DNA from: Micractinium sp. NFX-FRZ
Lineage: Eukaryota; Chlorophyta; Trebouxiophyceae; Chlorellales; Chlorellaceae
Length of the DNA stretch: 64,000 nt
Reading direction: 5' to 3'
Assembly (NCBI GenBank): GCA_029339195.1
Contig: JAPTJF010000293.1
Span: forward strand, 1-64,000
A program made the position numbers and the translations under genes. Positions 44,823-55,000 of the stretch are shown here, one piece after another. Positions within the stretch are counted from its first letter, which is position 1, and each line of letters starts with the position of its first letter. Under the pieces are notes generated by a model. That model worked only from the letters and a program-made list of their open reading frames with translations, was not told the origin of the DNA and searched no databases.

Positions 44823-47800
44823 ATGTTGTCGCAACTTGGGCGGCTTCCCTTCGCGGAGCCCAGCGCTGCCACCGCGGCCGCCTCAAAGGGTTCCTTCCTC
44901 TCACAGAAGGGCTTCCTGGGCGCTCAGAAGGGCTTCCAGGCGGCCGCTTCGCAATGGCAGCAGCGAGGCTCCCAGTCTCGGCTGTCCATTTCCGCACCGG
45001 CGCTGGCTGAGGTCGACACTGGGAGCAGGGGGCTGGCGACCCGTCGCCCTCAGGCGCCCGAGCAGCTGCAGGTGGGTCATGCAGCGTGGGAGCGTCATGC
45101 AGGCGGCTCTGCCTGCCTCCCGGCAGCCCGCCGGCCAGGTCCTTGTGGATTTTACAGGTTGCCGGTGCGTTTGTGAGGCGGCCGCCGTGGCGGCAGTGGT
45201 AGAGCAGCGTTTGTTGGCAATTTTGGCGCGCTCGGCGCCTGCTCGCCCTTTGGACTCCCGCCCCGCTGGTCTCCCGTTTGTGAGCTCCCCGCCTACTTTT
45301 CGAAAGCCTGCGGAGCACTCCGGTTTGGCGCCGGTGGGACCAGAGCCGCCTTGAAGGGCGCCTTCCCGCCGCCGCCCCTCTGCCGCCCTCCTTGAAATAT
45401 CTGGCTGCCCCCCCTTGGCCCCTCTCTCCCTGCCGCAGGTGGTGCATGCCTTCCCCGAGGGCACCGGCTCACTGCCGGCCGCGCTGTATCGCCTGTTGGA
45501 CCCGGCGGCACCGGTGGAGCTGCCGCCGGCGGGGTCGGTGGCGCTGGATGCCTCAGACAACAGAGAGCTCGACAAGCTTGTGGCTGCCCTAGGCCGCAAC
45601 AAGTCCACCTGGCGCCGCGCCCTGGCCCTGCACGACTGGCTGCTGCAGGTGGGTGCTGGCAGCGGGGTGGCGGGGGCGGGCAGCCGCCAGATTCTGGCGC
45701 AGATTCACCACATTGGCGCCCGCGCCTGGCCGTTTGGTTGTCGCCCGCCCGCCGCGGCGGCCTACTACACCTCGCCTAGCCAGCCCTGCCTTCCGCCCTG
45801 CCTTCCTGCTGGCCCACCCCCCTCTATCATCCACCTACTTACCTATCTATCCATTTACCTATCCTGTGCAGAGCGGGCACCGCCCCGACGACCGCCTGTG
45901 CACCACCCTGATCCGCGTGTGCGCCCAGCACGGCCAGGCCGGCACCGCCCTCTCCCTCTACGACTGGATGCGCTCCCCCACGGCAGAGGGCGGCGCGGGC
46001 CTCACCCCCACCGTGTTCACCTACACAGCAGCCATGCGGGCTGCGCTGACGGGCAGCATGATGGAGCGGGCGCTGCAGGTGAGGGCGGTTGGGCGGCAGA
46101 GGGAGGCAGGGCGGAGGAGGGGGCGCGAGGCAGGGGCGGGCGTCTGTCATTTGTTGACCTCCTCCTCAGGACGTAAAGGACAAAGGGGTATGACAGATAC
46201 GTATCTGCCCTCCTCGTTCCTCCCACAAACAACAAGTGCTTCCTGTCCCCTTTTCACCCTGCCAGGTGTGGGAGGACGCGGTGGCGGCCAAGTGCGACAT
46301 TGACTGCCGGCTGTGCACGACGCTGGTGGAGGTGTGCGGGCGCAAGGGGGACACTGACCGCGCGCTGGAGGCCTATGCACAGGTGGGTGGGATTGGAGAA
46401 GGGTGGGTCACAGCCGGTGTGGCTCGAGTCGAGTGGCCAGTCGAGTGGGGCGATATGAGAACGTGTTGTGGGGACGTGGGCAAGTTACGGAAGGCCGGCA
46501 CATTTGTTACCACTTGCGCTGAGCCAATCTGCCAGGGCCTGGCTGCGCCTTCTGCTCACCCAGCCCTTGCCTCCCCTGCCCTGTTCTGCCCACTTCAGAT
46601 GCGCGATGCGCCCCGCGACAGCCGCATGGCCCCCTCTGTCCACGCCTTCACCGCCGCCATGCGCGCCGCCTCTGAGGGCGGCCGCTGGGAAGCGGCTCTG
46701 GCCATTTGGGAGGACATGCAGAAGGCGGGGTGCAAGCCCACGGGTGAGTTGACTGCTTGGCTGGCTGTTGGTTTGCCTGCCAGGGCCACATGTTGGAGTC
46801 GTCGGGCTGACAAGATTGGCCGTGGGGGCACAGGTGGCCAGGTAGTGCCTGCGCTGCTCCCCTCAATGGTGTGAGTAGGCTTGCTTGGCTCAGAGCTGCG
46901 CCTCTGTTCCCATACGGCCTTCCATCGCCTCACTCGCTGCAATGACCCCCGTGCCAACCCCGCAGGCCACGCCTACGCGGCCGTCATCTCGGCCTGCGCC
47001 GCCGGCGGCCAGTGGCAGCGCGCCGTCAGCCTGTTTGACGAGATGCTTGCCTGGGGGGTGCGCCCCGACGTCGTCTCCTGCACCGCCCTCATCACTGGTG
47101 GGTTGGGCTGGCCAAAATGTTCTTGGACTGGGTGGGGCGTGGGCGCCCTTTGGGGTTCCAGGGCCGGGCCACGGCCGGGCTGGAAGCGGTGTGTGGATCC
47201 TGCTTGTGCCATTCCCCTGCTGCCACGCTTCCCTGCCGGCAGATATAACACAACACAACACAGCACCGTGCAGTGCTCGCCGCCGCACCAGCACTGCTCA
47301 CCCCCTAACCCTGCTTGCCCCGCCTCCCGCACCGCCCGCAGCCCTGGGCACCGACGGCCAGTGGGAGCGCGCCGAGAAGGTGGTGGAGTGGATGGTGCGC
47401 TCCGACATCAAGCCCAACGTGCGCACCATGACCGCCGTCGTCACAGGTGCGTCGGTACATGGTCCACATGGTTCCATCTCTGGTTGAGATGGACAGGGCA
47501 GTTGTGAGTGTGTGGTGTGCTGAACGCGGCAAGGCGTGGAATGTGCAGCCTGCCCGCAACCCAGCTCCTTCCAACCCACCCTGTGCCCCGCTCGTGCAGC
47601 GCCTCACCCTCCCTTCTACCCACCGTGCCTGCTCCCCTCCCACCTCCGTGCAGCGCTGGGCAACGCCAAGCAGTGGGACCGCGCCCTGGACGTCGTCAAG
47701 CGCATGCGGCGGCACGGCTTTGGCGGCGGGCTGGAGCCCAACGCCTACACATACTCTGGTGAGTGCCTGCCCTGCTTTCTTCCTCCTCGCTGGCACTCTC

Positions 47801-50350
47801 TTCTGCTCTCCTTGTTGCGCGTACACAATTCTGGGGCTGGAGCCCAGCGCCTACCACAAGTGCTCTGGTGAGCAACCGTGCCTTTGCGGCCCCCTGCGCC
47901 CACCCTGTTGCGCCGCCCCGCCCCACCCCGCCCTGACCGCCCCCCGCCCCTGCCCCCTTCTTCCTGCCCGCCCGCAGCGCTGCTCAAGACCATGGGAGAG
48001 CAGGGCAAGTGGCAGCTGGCCGAGAAGTTCTTCCGGGAGCTTGAGCAGGAGCAGCTTGACCTGATGGCCAAGGAGGCAGAGGCCAGCCGGGCGCGCCAGG
48101 CTGGCAGCGGCGCCAGCTCAGCGGCGTCGTCGGCCGCCGCGCCGACCGAGGTGCCGGCTTTCCCTGGCCTGGCGCAGCAGCTGCACAACAGCAGCGAGGC
48201 GCCGGGTGCCAACCCCGGCGCCATTGCCGCGGCTGCAGCAGCGGTGGCCGCGCTGGCGGCGCACCAGCAGCAGCTGGCTGCGGCCGCCGGCGGCGTGGCC
48301 CCCGTGCAGCTCGACCTGGCGCTGCTGCAGCAGCTGGCGGCTCAGGCACAGGCAGCAGCGGCGGCTGCGGCAGCAGCAGAGGCAGCAGCGGAGGAGGCCG
48401 GCGACGGTCTGCGGCGCGTGGCCGCCAGCGCAGCGGAGCAGGTGCTGGCGACCCCACGTGCCGGCAGCGCCGCCGACGTGGCGCTGCCAGATCAGCGCGA
48501 CACCCCCTTCTTCTCCTACTTCTCCGGCCCCACTGTCTCCTCCTTCGCTCACTCGAAGCCCGCCGCTGTGCTGGAGGCGCTGCCAGCCGAGCAGGCTGGC
48601 TCCCCCAGCAGCGTGGTCGCTGACGTGGCGGCCGCCTTTGACAACCTGGCGCCCTTTGCTTCCGCCGGCGTCCACTCCGAGCCCCCGCAGCAGGCACAGC
48701 AGACGGCAGCGGGCCCCTCGGGCGCCGCCTGGACCAACGACAACGCCGCTGTGCGTGGCCTGTCTTTCCATCTGGAAGAGCTGGCAGCCGCCGCGCCCGC
48801 CACGCCCACAGCTGCGGCCCCCGCCGCCGCCCCCGCCGCCTCCCCCCTCAAGCTCAAGCCCCTGCCCAAGGGGCGGGGCCCTGTGAACGAGGTGGTGTGT
48901 GGCGCCCTGATGCTTGCTTACGAGCGGGCGGGCAAGTGGCAGGAGGCCGTGGCTGTACTGGAGCGCGCTCGCTCCCTGGGTGAGTGCTAACGGTGATAGC
49001 AAGTATTATTTAATGATGCTCAAGTTCTATAGTGCAAGCTCCAGGGGGGTGCTTGAGGGTAGCAGCGCTTGGCAGTCTGCTGGCCGAACTGGGCGGCACG
49101 GCGGTATGGACAGCAGCAGCTCGCAGTGTGGAGGCTGCCTGCCAGCCGCTCCTCTTGCATCCCCCCTTCCTTCCCCCCAACTCTCTCCGCCGTCGCACCA
49201 ATGCATTTCCCCACTGCTCACCCTGTCTCCTCCTCTTCCCTCCCTTCCCACTCCCTCCCCCCGCCTCCCCCCAGGCATCCAGCCCAACACGATCATGTAC
49301 AACACGGCAATCTCCGCCCTCGGCAAGGCGCGCCAGGCTGACGCCGCCGAGGCCCTCTTCCGACAGATGCCCGCCCCCGACGCCGTCTCCTACGAGACGC
49401 TGATTGCCGCCCATGGCCTCAGCGGCGCCGCCGACAAGGCGGAGGCTGCCTTCGAGGCCATGCGCGCTGCGGGTGAGTGTGGGCCGGCTGGCAAGGGGCG
49501 GGATGGGGAAGAGTAGCGGGGGTGAGGTGTGCTATTTGGGCAGCATGGCGGACAGGGCAGGGCAAAGTGTGCTGGGTCTCTGCAACGCGTGCTGCGCAGC
49601 CCATGCCACGCACCGCCCATGCCGCGCCCAGACGCTGGCCACCATCCCCTACCGTTTGCTCACCCGCCCGCTCCCCCTCCCTTCCGCCCCTCCCGCCCAG
49701 GCTTTGCCCCCCGTGACTACGCCTTCTGCGGCCTCATCGCCGCCCACTCCTTCACGGGCGACTGGCGCACGGCGCTGCGCGTGCAGGAGCGCGTGCGCGC
49801 CGCGGGCGTCGCCCCCACAGTGCACCTCTTCAACGCGCTCATCGCGGCCTGCGACCGCGCACACCAGTACGAGCGCGCCATGGCAGTTGCTCGTGACATG
49901 CAGCGCGCCGGCATACCCGCCAACTCCGTCACGCAGACGGTGAGCAGTGCTTGGCTTGGTTGGCGGGTGGGTGAGCGGTGGGCGTGTTTGTAGAGCGCAC
50001 AGATACAATGGTGAGGCCTGTCCGCAAGGGGTCCAGGTTTAGAGCAAAGGGACGGCTGCTGTTTGAAGAGGATAGGTATGAAGAGGCAACATGTGCGTGG
50101 CCGGCTATCTGCTCTGCGCGCACGCCAGGGCTGCTGGTTCGCATTCTTTCACCCAGCCCGTCGGCGTTCAACCGACCTGGCCCGCTCACCCCTCCTCCCT
50201 GGCTCCCCTGCCCCTCCTCTCCCGCAGCTGCTGGACGGTGTGTGCAAGGAGGGCGTGCGTGAGGTGGAGAGCCATCAGGCGGCGGCCGCCGCCCTGTCCG
50301 CCGCTGTGGCGGCAGCCGGCACCATCATGATCCGTGCTGGCATCTTCTGA
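44823..50350 (+). CDS. Pentatricopeptide repeat (PPR) protein, probably organellar
   Basis: Twelve exons (44823-45071, 45439-45648, 45872-46078, 46266-46382, 46599-46743, 46966-47097, 47342-47446, 47654-47758, 47978-48979, 49275-49472, 49701-49939, 50228-50350) join to 943 residues. Roughly a dozen PPR units are visible, such as YAAVISACAAGGQWQRAVSL, TMTAVVTALG and MYNTAISALGKARQADAAEA. Exon ends often coincide with repeat boundaries. The N-terminus is Ala/Ser-rich with basic residues and almost no acidic ones for about 60 residues, fitting an organellar transit peptide. Exon 9 inserts about 270 residues of Ala/Gln/Pro low complexity between repeats. PPR proteins bind organelle RNA sequence-specifically. 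The layout recalls MRL1, the rbcL-mRNA factor, but I cannot confirm that from sequence alone. Confidence 0.85.
47729..47872 (+). repeat. Duplicated exon 8 end/donor in the PPR gene
   Basis: The end of exon 8 plus donor (47729-47763, starting GGCTGGAGCCCA) recurs in the following intron at 47835-47872 with a 3-nt insertion and few changes, including its own CTCTG|GTGAG donor. Confidence 0.85.
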
Positions 50351-52056
50351 GCTGGCACCCGCTGAGCTGGCGCAAGTTGGGCGCCAGCCTGGCACTGCTA
50401 GTTGGCGCCAGCCTGGCACCCCCCCCTGCAGCGTCCGCTAAACCTGCTCGCCACCAAAGCCCCTCCTCCCCTTGTTAGCTCCCGCATCCATCCCCGCCCC
50501 GCCCATCAATGGGCGGGTTTGGGCTGGGGCTTTGAGCCGGCCCCCTTATATGGGCAAGCAGGCAGCCGAGCCTCGCCCACGGGTGCTCGCCCTTTGAATG
50601 TATCACTAGCGAAAGCCAGCCTCCGCCCCCCCCTCTCCTGCTCTCGCACTGACCTCCCAACTTCTCACGGCTCACCCAGCGCCCCCTGCTGCTGGTAGCC
50701 CTCACTCCTAAATCAACAGGCCTGCGGCCTGGCCCTCGTCCCTGACATTCCCCGGCCGTGAACCACCGTGCCCCTCCCCCACCCACCTCCTCGCACACCC
50801 CCTCAATCTCTCCATCTTTGCCCCGATTTGATTCAGTCCCCACCTCGCATCTCGAGCTTGCCTTGCCATGTTGCGCTTCCCTTTCCGTTCCGCTGCCCCA
50901 CTCGCCTATCGCCCCTCTGCACTACCGTACCTGCACCTTACCCGCGCCCCGCGCCTCTCAGAGTTGCCTCAACTCGCCCTCCTCAGCCTTTCTCTGCCTG
51001 CATCCTCGCAGGTCCCTCCTCATTGCCCCTCTCCTCCTGAAACTTTCTCGTGGTTCCTCTCCTCTCAGCGTTGGTGTCAGCAACTTCCTACAGCCCCGCC
51101 CTCACAGTATCCTAATTTCCCTGTCTCTCTTTCTCTCTTTGCGCGTCTCCCCCCCCCCACAGCGCAGCGCAGCAACACCCGGCACCCTCCGGTCCACCGA
51201 CACCCTCCGCACCCCACAACACACATCGCCTCTGATCCCACCCCTTCTCAACCAAAGCATCACTGCCTCTGCTGGCGCCTTCTGGGCTGAGCCCTTGAGC
51301 GCAGGCGCCCCCCCCCAACCCCCCCCGTGTGTCCTGCCTTCTTCTGGCCACTTAGCCCCGTCTGTACCTGTGTCTCCCACACTGTCCCTCCGCTAGAGCT
51401 GGCAGGCGGGCACCCGCCCCGCCTGCCCTGCCCCGCACCCCCTGCGCCCCCTTGCCCTCATTCCCTGTCTCCACAGCCCGCCCCCTGCACTCCGCGACGC
51501 CGGCAGGCAGGGGCGCGGCGCCTTCTAGCACATTCGAAGCAAGCGCACGACACCCCACGCCATGGTAGGCGGCGCCGAGCCCCTACATGCACACAACGCC
51601 CCATACGATGTCTCTCTAGCTCTCCCTTCCCCCATTCATTTCTAGACCGTGCCCAACCGGACCTGCGTGCCCTCTGAATGCCCTGCCGCTGGTGTAGACG
51701 ATACCCCCCCTTCGAAACCCCACCACCCCTCTTTTTGCCGACTGCCGTTGTTGATTGACCGATGATTGATCGCTTTGCTTTGCTGGAGACAGGGCTGTTC
51801 TCCGCTTTCTCAGTTTGTAACCTGCCCACAACAGTACAGCAGACAGGCCAGGGTTGTGGGTGGTGTGCCGGCCTGTGTGCTTTGAGCGGCTCCGCTGTCT
51901 GCCACCCACCGCTGCCGTCCGTCGTGCTGTGGTGCCGTCCTCGGGCAGCTATCCCACAATGCGCGTGTCTCGGTGCCCCAATTTGCATTCGTGGATCGAG
52001 ATCGTCGCCCTCCGCCGCGCCAAGCTTCTTTACAAGGGTGGTGTGAGAGGCTAGCA
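50351..52056. other. Long intergenic region between the PPR and HCF173-like genes
   Basis: I see no gene in this 1.7 kb. It is strongly C/T-rich on the plus strand between about 50750 and 51720. The best TGTAA is far from the PPR stop, at 51816-51820. It may contain a long 3' UTR followed by the HCF173-like promoter. A perfect inverted repeat lies at 50498-50517. Confidence 0.5.
50498..50517. repeat. Perfect 9-bp inverted repeat after the PPR gene
   Basis: CCCGCCCAT and ATGGGCGGG flank a 2-nt centre, 148 nt past the PPR stop. It may form an RNA hairpin in the 3' UTR. Confidence 0.5.
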
Positions 52057-55000
52057 ATGGCTGGAGCTGGGTGCTACAGCCTCCTGCGCGCGCCATTGGC
52101 GCGTCCGGTGCCCTTCCGGGCCGCTAACACCCATACGGCACGCCGCACGCGAGTGCAGCCCGTGCAAGCGTCGCTCCTGAGCGATGTGCTCACTCTGGGA
52201 GCCGCTGGGGGCCTGGACTTTTCCCAGGCCCCTCCAGAGGCCCTGCTGGCGCTGGGCGGCGTCGCTGTGCTGGCCCTGGGCGGCATTGCTTATGCGGCGG
52301 TCCAGGCGCAGGGCGGGCAGGCGGCAGAGGCGCCTGCCGGCCCGCCGCCGCTGCCCCGCAAGGACGCCGTGCTGGTATTCGGAGCGACAGGTCGGATGGG
52401 CCGCACCCTGGTCGACTCGGTGAGTTAGTAGAACTTACACTGTGCGAGGAAGCCATGGGATGATGCCAGGACCGCTCAATGCTGGCGAGGTGGCCGCTGA
52501 GCAGGGCCTTCCTGCCGCCTGCACACCGCCTGCCCGCCTGCTCCGCACACCGCCCCCGGTTTCGTCCCTCCGCCTGCCCGCCCGCAGCTGCTGGCGCAAG
52601 GGCGCACCGTCATTGCTGCCGCACGGTCTGCTGACCGCGCACGTGAAGTGCTCGGCAAGGAGGGCCCCACTGGCACAGTGGTGGCTCTGGGTGCTGCCGG
52701 CGGCGCGGGCCTGCGCCAGGCGGGCGCAGGCGGCATCCTGTTCATCGAGAGCGGAGTGGACATCACCAACCCTGACACCCTGACGCCTGAGCTGTTTGAG
52801 GGCGTGACCCAGGTGGGGCAAGGGCAATGCCACGCCAGGGCAGGCCAGGGCGATTGTGGGTGCTGGGTCACAGCAGCAGCGATGGTTGTGATTTGGTTGC
52901 GGCTGGGGCGCTGCTGGTGCCAGCACCACTCGGTGCCTCTGCCCACCTTTCCGCGCTGCCTGCCACCCCGCCTTCCTGCCCGCCTGCCGCCCCATGCTGC
53001 TGCACCTGCCCACCTGCCGCTGCCATCCACCCCCCACACTCACCGCTGCCATGTCCCCTGCTCATCCCACCCACCAGGTGGTCACCGCTGTGGGCGCTGT
53101 GTTTGGGCGCACTGCCGAGGGAACCATGGGGTGAGCGCCGCTGCTGGGCTGGGCTGCGCAGGCATATGCTGCCTGGCCCGGTACCTGCTGCTGTGCTGGG
53201 CTGCAGCTGCCCCACCCTGCTGCCGCACCTGCAGCTCCTTCCCAAGCGGATGACTCTGCCCCACGCCTCATGCTGACCGCAACCTCTCTGCTCTTCTGCT
53301 AAGCATTAAGCACACACTTTTAACTTGCAGGTACCTCGATGACATGACCCCTGAGCGGGTGGACGCCCAGGGAGTGGCCAACGTGGCCGCCGCAGCCGCC
53401 AAGTACCTGCCGCGCCCGCAGCGCAGCGTGGCCGACGTGCTCAGCATGCGCAGCGCGGAGGACATCGCCAGGTGGCAGCGGTGAGCTGGCAGGATGCGGG
53501 CAGGGCCAGCCAGGGCACACAGATAGGGGGGTGCAAAGCAACTCTTAACTGCAGGATCGCCGCCAGCTTAAATGAGTGGCGGTCAATCACCCTGAATGTT
53601 GTAACTCAATGTAGTACCGTTCTCCCACTCCCCCTGTGCCTTGCAGGTTGGATGACGTCATCATGGGGGGGCAAAGCGAGAGCGGCCTGGCGCCCGCAGA
53701 GGACGGCAGCGGCGCCGTGTGGAAGGGTGGGCGGGGCGGGGGCGGGGGAGGTCGGGGCAGGTCCGGTGCTCGGGGATGCCTGCGCTGCTGCTCGACTGCT
53801 CGACTGCCCGCCTCCAAGCGATCTGGTTTCCGAGGGCGGCTGTTGTAACTCGCTCTAGACTTCAAATGCATTGCTCTTGCATCTGACAATGCGATTGTAA
53901 TTGGTGCCTGTAGGCGAGCTGATCATCGAGGGGGGCGGCTTCTGCGGCGCCCGCACCCTGCCCCAGCAGCTGGACCTGTCCTCTTACGACGGCATCAGCC
54001 TGCGGGTCAAGGGCGACGGCCAGACCTTCAAACTGAACATCAAGACGGTGAGGCGGGGCGCCCCCGTCTGATATGCAACAGCCAGCCTGCTTCCGCACTC
54101 CCACCAATGTGCCTGCCAACCCATGCTTCCAGGGGGGCACTTGCCTGCCTGCCCGCCTGTCTCACGCTCCCACCAATGTGCCTGCCTGCCTGCCTGCCCG
54201 CCCGCCTGCCCCACCCTGCCGCCCAGCAGGACATGCAGACCGAGAAGCCGGAGGACACGTACCAGGCCACCTTTGAGACCCAGGCCAACGGCGACTGGAC
54301 CAACGTCTTCATCCCCTGGCACGAGTTTGTGCTGGTCAAGCGTGCCCGCTCGGTGCCCGACTACCCGCCGCTGGATCCCGCCCGCATCCGCCAGTTCGGC
54401 CTGGTGCTCAGCCGGTGAGCCTTTGGGGCAGGTTTTGTGTGTGGTGCAAGTAAGTGGTGGAGCTTGGTGGCCGGCCGGCCAGTTGGTCAGGCTGGGGCGG
54501 GTGCGCAGCACGGGTGGCCGCCTGGGCGTGGCAGCTGCCGATGGTAGCGGCGGTTGCCATGCAGCGGGTGTGTGTGGTTTAGAGGCCGCTGGGCCCCGCC
54601 CGCATCCGCCGGTGTGGCCTGGTGCTCAGCCGGTCAGGCGTGGCTGGTTTTGTTTGTGCTTCATCTACCCCCATCTCGAACCCGACTCTCCCGGTGGCCT
54701 CACTGCCTGCCATGCCCTTCCTCCTCCCGCCCTCCATCATGATTGGCCACCGCAGGTTTGAGTTCAACGGCTATGGTGAGCATGAGGGAGGCTTAGGAAG
54801 GGTGGGAGCAAGGGAACAGAGGCAGTTGTGAAGTTGAATGGGGACGGTGTTGCCTAGCTGGGGCGCAATCAAACAAAACCCATGCACCCCTGCCGCCTCG
54901 GCCAGCGTGAGCTGCGCCCGCACACTAGGCCCTCACAGCCTGCCCTCTGAAAGAAGTGTGTTCCTCACCTCTTCTTGTGGGTGCAGCCAACCCCAACTAC

